A program made the translations under genes and the position numbers. Shown piece by piece: positions 1 to 6,236 of a stretch of 10,509 bases of DNA. The notes beneath the pieces were generated by a model, which searched no databases, had not been told where the DNA came from, and saw only the letters and a list, made by a program, of their open reading frames with translations. This DNA is from an uncultured Pseudomonas sp. (GTDB lineage Bacteria > Pseudomonadota > Gammaproteobacteria > Pseudomonadales > Pseudomonadaceae): NCBI GenBank assembly GCA_943914515.1, contig CALUCI010000195.1, forward strand, positions 1-10,509, in the 5' to 3' direction. Positions within the stretch are counted from its first letter, which is position 1, and each line of letters opens with the position of its first letter.

Positions 1-13
1 GGCCCGTTTGCAT

Positions 14-1054
14 TCAGGCACTACGCCGCTGACTGCGGCGAAACTCCCCCGGTGTTACTCCGCTCCAGCGCTTGAACGCGCGCTGGAAGGCTTCGGCCGA
101 GGCGAAGCCAAGCAGGTAGGCGATTTCGCCGAAGGCCAGTTCGGTGTCGCGGATGTAACTCATGGCAAGGTCGCGGCGGGTGTCGTTGAGGATGGCGCGA
201 AACTGCGTGCCTTCTTCGGCGAGCTTGCGCCGCAGGGTCCAGGTCGGCAGTTGCAGGTGCCGCGCGACTTCTTCCAGGTCCGGTTCCCGCCCGCCATTGA
301 GCAGCGGCCCGAGCAGATGGGCGATGCGTTCACCAAGGCTGCGGATGCGCGTGCGCTCCAGCAGTTCCTGTTCGCACAGTTGCAGCAGGTGCTGCCAGGT
401 GCTGGGGCAGTGCGCCGGGTTGGGCAGGTCGAGGACCGCCCGGCTCAGGCGCAACTGGTTGCTCTGCGCGGCGAACTGCACCGGGCTGACGCTCAGCGCC
501 TGATAGCGCTGGACGTAGGCCGGGCAGTCGAACTCGATTTCGATCCGCTCGGCCTGCAGCGAGCGCCCGGCGAGGGTCGAGAGTTGCGCCAGCCAGCCGG
601 CCAGCACCGAGTCGACCACAAAGCGGTTGTAGGCGTTGTACGGGCTGATGGAGTAGAAACGCATCCAGGCGCCGTGGGCGTCTTCCTCGAAGCTCGACTG
701 GCCGCGGTAGTTGGCTGCATACAGCGGCTCGAAGCGCAGCAGGGTGCGCGCTGCCTCGCCGACACTGGGCGCCTGGGCGGCGGTGACGCCGGCCAGCCCG
801 GCCTGGCCCGGCCGGCTCAAACGGCCCATGTGCAGGCCCAGCGCCGGCTCGCCGGATTGTTCGATGGCGGCATGGCCAAGGTGCATGTAGCGCGGGATCG
901 ACAGGCGGGCGCCGGGTTCGGCCAGGCGTTGCCGGGTCAATCCATAGCGCTCCAGCAACGGTGTGGGGTCGTGGCCGAGTTCGCCCAGCGCCTGCTCCAG
1001 GCTCTGGATGAAGCCGACCGAGAGGTCGCCCAGGCGTACCCGAGGACGGCTCAC
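14..1054 (-). CDS. AraC-family transcriptional regulator
   Basis: This is a 346-residue cytoplasmic DNA-binding regulator. The C-terminal third carries the AraC/XylS double helix-turn-helix: helix-turn-helix 1 is around residues 257-283 (EEVARHLQLPTWTLRRKL) and helix-turn-helix 2 around 305-330 (FGEIAYLLGFASAEAFQRAF), followed by the typical GVTPGEFR tail. Residues 15-210 match the arabinose-binding-like N-terminal domain found in OruR- and ArgR-type Pseudomonas regulators, which normally binds a small effector or mediates dimerisation. The start is GTG at 1054-1052, four bases after the stop of the upstream nitrilase-like gene, so the two are very likely cotranscribed and the regulator is the distal gene. 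Its effector is unknown. The position beside fadH suggests control of that gene or of its own operon through the shared divergent region, which is inference. The family call is certain; the target is not. Confidence 0.92.
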   Translation of the reverse strand: MSRPRVRLGDLSVGFIQSLEQALGELGHDPTPLLERYGLTRQRLAEPGARLSIPRYMHLGHAAIEQSGEPALGLHMGRLSRPGQAGLAGVTAAQAPSVGEAARTLLRFEPLYAANYRGQSSFEEDAHGAWMRFYSISPYNAYNRFVVDSVLAGWLAQLSTLAGRSLQAERIEIEFDCPAYVQRYQALSVSPVQFAAQSNQLRLSRAVLDLPNPAHCPSTWQHLLQLCEQELLERTRIRSLGERIAHLLGPLLNGGREPDLEEVARHLQLPTWTLRRKLAEEGTQFRAILNDTRRDLAMSYIRDTELAFGEIAYLLGFASAEAFQRAFKRWSGVTPGEFRRSQRRSA

Positions 1055-1058
1055 CGGG

Positions 1059-2177
1059 CTACAGCCACAGGTTCAGCAGCCGCGCGCCGTGGCTGGCGCT
1101 GGCGTGGTGCAGGCCATTGAGGCTGGCAAAACCGAGGCCTTCGCCGCGCACTTCCCAGAGTTGCCCGCGGAGGAACACGCTCATGCTGGCGACCCCGGCT
1201 GGCAGGCCGCCCTGGTTCAGGCGATACCAGGCCTGGTCTTCGTTGATCTGCCCCGGTCGCAGGTTCAGCTCGACCGACGCCGGCTGGTGGCGATTGCCGC
1301 GCCACGGCCCGGCCCAACTGCCCTGGCCGCCGACGAACGCCGGATTGGCGATCAACTGCACCTGCTGCCCGGCCAGTTGTTGGTAGTTCGACGGATACCA
1401 GCCATCGCTGCCGACCAGCACGCCGAGGCGCCCGGCAGGCGTGTCGAGCACTTGCGGCGGGGTGGCGGTGCCCGGCTCGATGAAGCGGCGCATGTTGCTG
1501 TCCGGGTATTGCTGGCGTTGCGGCTGGCCCAGGACCGAGCCGTCACCGGCGAAGACCAGGCTGCTGTTGTAGAGCGCGCCGGAGCCGGCCCGGAGCACGC
1601 CGTGGTCGAGATACGGCTCGGGCAGCACGATGGAACCGGCCACCAGGGTCACGCCAAACTCCTTGGCCAGGTCGCCGAAGACTTTCTGATAGTCGGCAGC
1701 CATTCGCCCGGCCTTCATCCGCAGGTGGGCGTCGGCGCGCCGGTCATCGCCCTGGGCGGCGAACATCGCCAGGCCATAGCGCAGCGGATTGCTCAGTTCC
1801 AGCCACTGGTGGGCTTCGCGCAGGTGAGGAACCTGGTACATCTCGGGCTTTTCGCCACGCGCCCAGAGCCAGGTGCCGATGTGCTCGGGCAGCACCACCA
1901 CCGTGCGTTCGTTGACCAGCCCCTGGACCCGCGCCTGTTCCAGATAAGCGGCGAGCTTGCGGTGCAGGCGGGTGAGGTTCTGGTAATCGCCGGGATAGAG
2001 CAGCGGTTCGATGCCGAGCAGGTTGCCCTGGCCGCTGGGAATGCCGGTGCTCAGCGCCAGCTCGACCCGCAGGTCGGACAGGTAATGACCCTCGGGGCGC
2101 TGTTCGGCCCAGAGCAGATAGCCGCCAATGGCAGCGAGAAGGACAAGCGCCAGGGCGCCTGAGAGAAGTTTGCGCAT
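1059..2177 (-). CDS. Membrane-anchored carbon-nitrogen hydrolase-like protein, probable pseudoenzyme
   Basis: The 372-residue protein starts with a short basic stretch and a hydrophobic segment at about residues 4-22, with no obvious signal-peptidase site or lipobox, so it is probably an inner-membrane anchor with a periplasmic domain. The rest has the nitrilase/carbon-nitrogen hydrolase layout: VVVLPEHIG with E98 at the usual catalytic Glu, an AKEFGVTLVAGS segment at 171-182, then TPAGRLGVLVGSDGWYPSNY at 246-265, which corresponds to the family segment around the Cys nucleophile (normally iCyD..fPe). Here that position is glycine (G256, in GSD). The protein contains no cysteine at all and no lysine after K172, so both Cys and Lys of the Glu-Lys-Cys triad are missing. 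It is therefore probably not an amidase or nitrilase and may bind a ligand or have another role. Only a weak Shine-Dalgarno is visible. It is the first gene of a pair with the AraC regulator. Confidence 0.8.
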   Translation of the reverse strand: MRKLLSGALALVLLAAIGGYLLWAEQRPEGHYLSDLRVELALSTGIPSGQGNLLGIEPLLYPGDYQNLTRLHRKLAAYLEQARVQGLVNERTVVVLPEHIGTWLWARGEKPEMYQVPHLREAHQWLELSNPLRYGLAMFAAQGDDRRADAHLRMKAGRMAADYQKVFGDLAKEFGVTLVAGSIVLPEPYLDHGVLRAGSGALYNSSLVFAGDGSVLGQPQRQQYPDSNMRRFIEPGTATPPQVLDTPAGRLGVLVGSDGWYPSNYQQLAGQQVQLIANPAFVGGQGSWAGPWRGNRHQPASVELNLRPGQINEDQAWYRLNQGGLPAGVASMSVFLRGQLWEVRGEGLGFASLNGLHHASASHGARLLNLWL

Positions 2178-2210
2178 GAAGCGGACAACGCCGGGAAGGA
2201 ATTCGCCCTT

Positions 2211-2240
2211 AGGTTAGTCGCCCCGGTGCAGTTGGATCAA
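2211..2240 (-). promoter_or_regulatory. Possible promoter of the nitrilase-like/AraC pair
   Basis: Read on the minus strand, TTGATC (2240-2235) is followed after 18 bases by TAACCT (2216-2211), about 34 bases before the ATG at 2177. Both boxes are only partial matches to sigma70 consensus, so this is a tentative call supported mainly by position in the divergent region. Confidence 0.25.
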
Positions 2241-2245
2241 TAACT

Positions 2246-2262
2246 TGTCACTTTCGGTCATT
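2246..2262 (+). promoter_or_regulatory. Candidate AraC-type operator, GTCA repeat at 10-bp spacing
   Basis: GTCA occurs at 2247-2250 and again at 2257-2260, exactly 10 bp apart, within TGTCACTTTCGGTCATT. AraC-family monomers contact two neighbouring major grooves about one helical turn apart, so a short direct repeat at this spacing fits such a site. It ends directly against the proposed fadH -35 box at 2261, the layout expected of an activator that touches RNA polymerase. The nearby AraC-family gene is the natural candidate ligand. Assignment is inference; a four-base repeat can arise by chance. Confidence 0.35.
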
Positions 2263-2289
2263 GAGCGCCGACGGAGCGCCGCTTAATGT
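2261..2289 (+). promoter_or_regulatory. Possible fadH promoter
   Basis: TTGAGC (2261-2266), a 17-base spacer, and TAATGT (2284-2289) form a weak sigma70-like promoter, giving a leader of roughly 75 bases before the ATG at 2370. The poor -10 box would fit an activator-dependent promoter, consistent with the GTCA repeat abutting the -35. Confidence 0.35.
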
Positions 2290-2369
2290 CGGCTCCAGAC
2301 AAATCGACGGGCCCCGTTGCTTCACGCACGAGGCGTCCGCATTTCGTGATGATACCTGTGGAGAACCCC

Positions 2370-4406
2370 ATGACCGCCGCTCACTACCCGCACCTGCTCG
2401 CTCCCCTGGACCTCGGCTTCACCACGCTGCGCAACCGCACCCTGATGGGCTCGATGCACACCGGGCTGGAAGAGAAACCCGACGGCTTCGAGCGCATGGC
2501 CGCGTATTTTGCCGAGCGTGCCCGTGGCGGCGTCGGCCTGATGGTCACCGGTGGCATCGGCCCCAACGCCGAAGGCGGGGTGTATTCCGGCGCAGCCAAG
2601 CTGACTACTCCGGAAGAAGCCGAGAAACACCGCATCGTCACCTCGGCAGTGCACGAGGCGGGCGGCAAGATCTGCCTGCAGATCCTCCATGCCGGGCGTT
2701 ATGCCTACAGCCCCAAACAGGTCGCGCCGAGCGCCATCCAGGCGCCGATCAACCCGTTCAAGCCCAAGGAACTGGATGAAGAAGGCATCGAGAAACAGAT
2801 CGCCGACTTCGTCACCTGTGCGCAACTGGCCCAGAGCGCCGGCTACGACGGTGTCGAGATCATGGGTTCGGAAGGCTACTTCATCAATCAGTTCCTCGCC
2901 GCCCACACCAACCACCGCACCGACCGCTGGGGTGGCAGCTATGAAAACCGCATGCGCCTGGCGGTGGAAATCGTCCGCCGTACCCGCGAAGCGGTAGGGC
3001 CGAACTTCATCATCATCTTCCGCCTGTCGATGCTCGACCTAGTGGAAGGCGGCAGCAACTGGGACGAAATCGTGCAACTGGCCAAGGCCATCGAACAGGC
3101 TGGCGCGACCATCATCAACACCGGCATCGGCTGGCATGAAGCGCGTATCCCGACCATCGCCACCAAAGTGCCGCGGGCGGCTTTCAGCAAGGTCACCGCC
3201 AAACTGCGCGGTGCGGTGAAGATTCCGCTGATCACCACCAATCGCATCAACACCCCGGAAGTCGCCGAGCGCGTGCTGGCCGAGGGCGACGCCGACATGG
3301 TCTCGATGGCCCGGCCGTTCCTCGCCGATCCCGAGTTCGTCAACAAGGCGGCGGCAGGGCGCGGCGATGAAATCAACACCTGCATCGGCTGCAACCAGGC
3401 CTGCCTGGACCATACCTTCGGCGGCAAGCTGACCACCTGCCTGGTCAACCCGCGTGCCTGCCATGAAACCGAACTGAACTACCTGCCGGTGACCCAGGCC
3501 AAGCGCATCGCCGTGGTCGGTGCCGGCCCGGCCGGGCTGGCGGCGGCGACCGTGGCTGCCGAGCGTGGTCACCAGGTCGTGCTGTTCGACGCCCACAGCG
3601 AAATCGGTGGCCAGTTCAACGTGGCCAAGCGCGTACCGGGCAAGGAAGAGTTCTATGAAACCCTGCGCTACTTCGGTCGCAAGTTGCAGACCACCGGCGT
3701 CGAGCTGTGCCTGAACACCCGGGTCGATGCCGCGCAACTGGCGGCGGGCGGCTATGACGAAATCATCCTGGCCACCGGCATCGTGCCGCGCCTGCCGGCG
3801 ATCCCCGGGGTCGATCATCCGAGCGTGCTGAACTACCTCGACGTGCTGCTGGCACGTAAACCGGTGGGGCAGCGGGTGGCGGTGATCGGCGCGGGTGGTA
3901 TCGGTTTCGACGTGTCCGAGTTCCTTGTGCACCAAGGCGTGGCCACCAGCCAGGACCGCGAGGCGTTCTGGAAGGAGTGGGGCATCGATAGCGGTCTGCA
4001 GGCCCGTGGCGGTGTCGCCGGAATCAAGCCCGAGCCGCATGCCCCGGCGCGGCAGGTCTACCTGCTGCAGCGCAAGAAAACCAAGGTCGGTGATGGCCTT
4101 GGCAAGACCACTGGCTGGATTCACCGCACCGGGTTGAAGAACAAGCAGGTGCAGATGCTCAACAGCGTCGACTACCTGAGCATCGACGATGCCGGCCTGC
4201 ACATCCGCATTGCCGAGGGTGAGCCGCAGGTATTGCCGGTGGACAACGTGATTATCTGCGCCGGCCAGGATCCGTTGCGCGAGCTGTATGACGGTCTGGT
4301 CGAAGCCGGACAGTCGGTGCACCTGATCGGCGGCGCCGACGTCGCGGCGGAGCTGGATGCCAAACGCGCGATCAACCAGGGTTCGCGGCTGGCGGCGGGG
4401 CTCTGA
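2370..4406 (+). CDS. fadH: NADPH-dependent 2,4-dienoyl-CoA reductase
   Basis: FadH reduces the 2,4-dienoyl-CoA intermediates formed when unsaturated fatty acids with even-numbered double bonds are beta-oxidised, passing electrons from NADPH through FAD and a 4Fe-4S cluster to FMN. The 678-residue product matches the E. coli enzyme (672) in length. Residues 1 to about 330 are an Old-Yellow-Enzyme-type TIM barrel (LAPLDLGFTTLRNRTLMGSM). Y170 (MGSEGYFINQF) and H256 (NTGIGWHEARIP) correspond to the catalytic Tyr166/His252 of E. coli. The cluster ligands are C338, C341, C345 and C357 (CIGCNQAC, then TTCLVNP). GAGPAG at 384-389 binds FAD and GAGGIG at 507-512 binds NADPH. I chose ATG 2370 rather than the in-frame ATG at 2286 because GGAGA (2360-2364) lies five bases upstream and homologues begin here. 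It stands as a single gene, divergent from the AraC pair and followed by REP elements. Confidence 0.97.
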   Translation: MTAAHYPHLLAPLDLGFTTLRNRTLMGSMHTGLEEKPDGFERMAAYFAERARGGVGLMVTGGIGPNAEGGVYSGAAKLTTPEEAEKHRIVTSAVHEAGGKICLQILHAGRYAYSPKQVAPSAIQAPINPFKPKELDEEGIEKQIADFVTCAQLAQSAGYDGVEIMGSEGYFINQFLAAHTNHRTDRWGGSYENRMRLAVEIVRRTREAVGPNFIIIFRLSMLDLVEGGSNWDEIVQLAKAIEQAGATIINTGIGWHEARIPTIATKVPRAAFSKVTAKLRGAVKIPLITTNRINTPEVAERVLAEGDADMVSMARPFLADPEFVNKAAAGRGDEINTCIGCNQACLDHTFGGKLTTCLVNPRACHETELNYLPVTQAKRIAVVGAGPAGLAAATVAAERGHQVVLFDAHSEIGGQFNVAKRVPGKEEFYETLRYFGRKLQTTGVELCLNTRVDAAQLAAGGYDEIILATGIVPRLPAIPGVDHPSVLNYLDVLLARKPVGQRVAVIGAGGIGFDVSEFLVHQGVATSQDREAFWKEWGIDSGLQARGGVAGIKPEPHAPARQVYLLQRKKTKVGDGLGKTTGWIHRTGLKNKQVQMLNSVDYLSIDDAGLHIRIAEGEPQVLPVDNVIICAGQDPLRELYDGLVEAGQSVHLIGGADVAAELDAKRAINQGSRLAAGL

Positions 4407-4412
4407 TTCAAT

Positions 4413-4446
4413 CCGCTCCTGCGGACATCTGGGCTGGCCACACCCC
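4413..4446. repeat. Degenerate REP remnant
   Basis: CCGCTCCTGCGG (4413-4424) matches the outer end of the inverted REP found at 4521-4532, and the following ACATCTGGGCTGGCC (4425-4439) matches the spacer inside the two intact doublets. It looks like a remnant or recombination product of a third copy of the repeat module, beginning seven bases after the fadH stop codon. Confidence 0.6.
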
Positions 4447-4447
4447 C

Positions 4448-4531
4448 GTAGGAGCGGGTTTACCCGCGAGGCGTCATATGCATCAACCGGGGATATCTGG
4501 GCTGGCCCCTCGCGGGCAAGCCCGCTCCTAC
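4448..4531. repeat. REP doublet 1 (BIME-like)
   Basis: A forward REP at 4448-4473 starts with the GTAG tetranucleotide and contains the small hairpin GCGGG-TTTA-CCCGC. An inverted REP at 4508-4531 ends in CTCCTAC. The two face each other across a 34-base spacer and could form one long stem-loop. The sequence is close to the abundant REP family of P. putida. Such elements are mobilised by RAYT (TnpA-REP) proteins and can affect 3'-end stability or transcription; here they sit downstream of fadH. Confidence 0.9.
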
Positions 4532-4551
4532 GGACGACGAAGCCACACCCC

Positions 4552-4634
4552 GTAGGAGCGGGTTTACCCGCGAGGCGTCATGCGCATCAACCGGGATGTC
4601 TGGGCCGGCCCTTCGCGGGCAAGCCCGCTCCTAC
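4552..4634. repeat. REP doublet 2 (BIME-like)
   Basis: This is a near-identical second copy of the doublet, with a forward REP at 4552-4577 and an inverted REP at 4611-4634. Starts of the two doublets are 104 bases apart. The inner spacers (CATCAACCGG followed by TCTGGGC.GGCCC) are almost the same, so the array arose by tandem duplication of the whole module rather than independent insertions. Together with the remnant, REPs fill most of the 280-base gap between fadH and the PLP-enzyme gene. Confidence 0.9.
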
Positions 4635-4649
4635 AGTCGCCGGCGGTGC

Positions 4650-4678
4650 TCGATTTTGTCTGCGGCGAAATCTAGACT
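4650..4678 (+). promoter_or_regulatory. Possible promoter with minimal leader
   Basis: TAGACT (4673-4678) fits the TANNNT pattern of a -10 box. It ends eight bases before the ATG at 4687, and TCGATT lies 17 bases upstream as a poor -35. No Shine-Dalgarno is visible before the ATG. If this is the promoter, the transcript would have almost no 5' leader. Confidence 0.3.
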
Positions 4679-4686
4679 CTGTCGCC

Positions 4687-5565
4687 ATGCTCACTCTCCC
4701 CCAAGCGCCTCTGCAGCGCCTGTCCCTGTCCTGGCTGGACGCAGCCGGCATCGACGTCGCGATCCTGCGCCTCGACCTTATCGACCCGATGATCAGCGGC
4801 AACAAGTGGTTCAAGCTGCTCGAACACCTGCGCCTCGCCCGCAGCCTGGCCGCGCCGGGGATCATCAGCCTGGGCGGCAGTCACTCCAATCACCTGCATG
4901 CACTGGCCGCCGCCGGCCAGCGCTACGGCTTTGCCACGGTCGGGCTGTTGCGCGGCGAGCCTGTGCACACGCCAACGGTGCGCGATCTGCAGGCCTTCGG
5001 CATGCACTTGCACTGGCTCGGCTACGGCGGTTATCGCGCCCGCAACCAGCCCGGTTTCTGGGCGCCCTGGCAAGCACGCTACCCCGGCTGGCACTGCGTC
5101 CCGGAAGGCGGTGGTGGTGAGTTGGGGATCCAAGGCTGCAAACTGATCGTCGAACAGGCGCGTGCGCAGTTGGCCGGGATCGGCTGGGACGACTACGACG
5201 CGTGGTGGCTGGCGGTCGGTACCGGCACGACACTGGCCGGGCTGGTACTGGCCGAAGCGGGTGCACATCCGGTACATGGTGCACTGGCGGTGCCGACCGG
5301 ATACGGCGTGGAAGACAACCTCTCGACCCTGAGCGGCTATCGACTCCATGACGCCAGCCGCGGCGGCTTCGCCAAGGTCGATGCGCCGTTGCTGGCTTTC
5401 ATCGAGGCCAGCGAGGCCGAGTCCGGCGTGCCGCTGGAACCGCTGTACACCGGCAAGGCCCTGCTGGCGCTGCGAGAGCGGATCGAGGCAGGGGACTTCG
5501 ACCGCGGCACACGGCTGATCTTTGTTCACACCGGCGGCCTGCAAGGCCGCCGTGGTTTTGCCTAG
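4687..5565 (+). CDS. PLP-dependent D-cysteine desulfhydrase/ACC deaminase family enzyme
   Basis: The 292-residue protein is a fold-type II PLP enzyme. K40 in SGNKWFKL is the expected Schiff-base lysine, SLGGSHSNHLHALA (61-74) contains the S67/N68 pair equivalent to the catalytic-serine region of ACC deaminase, and VGTGTTLAGL (177-186) is the PLP-phosphate loop. True ACC deaminases carry Glu in YEGK and Leu in HLGG. Here the corresponding motifs are YTGK (T255) and HTGG (T282), as in D-cysteine desulfhydrases, so ACC deaminase activity is unlikely. A role in D-cysteine or another D-amino-acid breakdown is the best guess, but the substrate is unproven. The ATG at 4687 was chosen because family homology begins there; upstream in-frame sequence is REP. 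Its stop overlaps the stop of the convergent cytochrome gene. It is slightly shorter than typical members (about 300-340). Confidence 0.85.
   Translation: MLTLPQAPLQRLSLSWLDAAGIDVAILRLDLIDPMISGNKWFKLLEHLRLARSLAAPGIISLGGSHSNHLHALAAAGQRYGFATVGLLRGEPVHTPTVRDLQAFGMHLHWLGYGGYRARNQPGFWAPWQARYPGWHCVPEGGGGELGIQGCKLIVEQARAQLAGIGWDDYDAWWLAVGTGTTLAGLVLAEAGAHPVHGALAVPTGYGVEDNLSTLSGYRLHDASRGGFAKVDAPLLAFIEASEAESGVPLEPLYTGKALLALRERIEAGDFDRGTRLIFVHTGGLQGRRGFA
5532..5557 (+). terminator. Terminator-like hairpin inside the 3' end of the PLP-enzyme gene
   Basis: CGGCGGCCT (5532-5540) pairs perfectly with AGGCCGCCG (5544-5552) over nine base pairs around the loop GCA, followed by TGGTTTT. The structure overlaps the last codons (TGGLQGRRGFA) and would stop plus-strand transcription before it enters the convergent cytochrome b561 gene. 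No T-run follows it on the minus strand, so it looks one-directional. The T-tract is short and interrupted by GG. Confidence 0.55.
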
Positions 5566-6110
5566 TCCTTGGTCGGCAGCATCCGCACCAGCGTATTGTC
5601 CTTGCGTACATAGTGGTGATAGAGCGCCGCCACTGCGTGCAGCCCGATCAGCCAGTAGCCCAGCGCACCGAACCATTCGTGCCAGCCTTTGACGAAGCGC
5701 GCCAGGTCCTTGTCCGGGGCCACCAGCGCCGGCAGTTCGAAGCCATAAAAAGGAATCGCCTTGTCGGCAGCGCTGAGGATCACCCAGCCGGCCAGCGGCA
5801 GGCCGATCATCAGCGCATACAGTGCCCAGTGCAGCAGGTGCGCCAGGCCGGTCTGCCAGGCGGGCATCGCGGGGACGATGCGCGGTGTTGGCCGGGTGAT
5901 ACGCAGGAACAGGCGCAGCCACACCAGAACGAAAACCGTCAGGCCAAGCATGAAGTGCAGGGTTTTCATCAATTCGCGTTCGGCGCTGTCCTTGGGAAAC
6001 ACGCCACGGAACTCGATGCAGGCGTACACCGCCGCCAGCAGCACCAGCATCAGCCAGTGCAGGCCCACGGACAGGCTGCCGTAGCGTTCTCGGGTATTGG
6101 TCAGGGTCAT
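5562..6110 (-). CDS. Cytochrome b561 (CybB-type di-heme b cytochrome)
   Basis: This is a 182-residue inner-membrane protein with four hydrophobic segments at about residues 13-33, 50-72, 88-112 and 146-168. It belongs to the prokaryotic b561 family (CybB/YodB), small di-heme b cytochromes; E. coli CybB has been described as a superoxide:ubiquinone oxidoreductase. The opening RYGSLSVGLHWLMLVLLAAV with H18, the H52 segment (MKTLHFMLGL), and H144 and H158 (WHEWFGALGYWLIGLH) are at the positions expected of heme ligands. Further histidines are H91, H94, H165 and H166. A Shine-Dalgarno GAGGAA (6123-6118) lies seven bases before the ATG. It is monocistronic as far as can be seen, convergent with the PLP-enzyme gene and downstream of DUF1853 on the same strand with a 126-base gap. 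The electron donor and acceptor cannot be read from the sequence. Confidence 0.93.
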   Translation of the reverse strand: MTLTNTRERYGSLSVGLHWLMLVLLAAVYACIEFRGVFPKDSAERELMKTLHFMLGLTVFVLVWLRLFLRITRPTPRIVPAMPAWQTGLAHLLHWALYALMIGLPLAGWVILSAADKAIPFYGFELPALVAPDKDLARFVKGWHEWFGALGYWLIGLHAVAALYHHYVRKDNTLVRMLPTKD

Positions 6111-6236
6111 CGGGTCATTCCTCGTCAGGTCAGGGAAGCGCTCTTGGCGGCGCTGGTGTTCAAACTTTAAACGCAGCCTGTTACCACGGCAGGCGTTGCG
6201 CCAGAAAAATGGGGCTTCAAGACGCCTGGATCAACT

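Noticed and set aside
24..40. Perfect six-base-pair hairpin CGCCGC/GCGGCG as a terminator for the AraC gene
   Set aside because: It lies within the last codons and is not followed by a T-run on either strand.
8..1120. A 370-codon plus-strand open frame across the AraC gene
   Set aside because: It is the antisense shadow of the AraC-family gene in GC-rich DNA; composition shows no recognisable domain, while the minus frame has a clear double helix-turn-helix.
963..2162. A 399-codon plus-strand open frame opposite the nitrilase-like gene
   Set aside because: Antisense shadow; the minus strand carries a hydrophobic N-terminus and nitrilase-fold motifs, and the plus frame has no family resemblance.
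2286..2369. 28-residue N-terminal extension of FadH from the ATG at 2286
   Set aside because: No Shine-Dalgarno there, no family homology in the extension, and a good GGAGA precedes ATG 2370.
3039..4322. A 427-codon minus-strand open frame inside fadH
   Set aside because: fadH is unambiguous on the plus strand with all catalytic and cluster residues; the antisense frame is a codon-bias artefact.
4448..4634. REP pairs as a CRISPR array
   Set aside because: Only two inverted doublets with near-identical spacers and hairpins characteristic of Pseudomonas REP; no direct-repeat and unique-spacer pattern and no cas genes.
4357..4686. 110-residue N-terminal extension of the PLP enzyme
   Set aside because: The extension is translated REP repeat and the end of fadH in another frame; family homology begins at 4687.
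4672..5922. A 416-codon minus-strand open frame spanning the PLP-enzyme gene and part of cytochrome b561
   Set aside because: It runs antisense to one real gene and out of frame with another on the same strand; no domain is recognisable.
6205..6236. Terminator for DUF1853 (ATTTTT after GGCGTCTTGAAGCC on the minus strand)
   Set aside because: Only three base pairs can form at the stem base, so the T-run alone is not enough.
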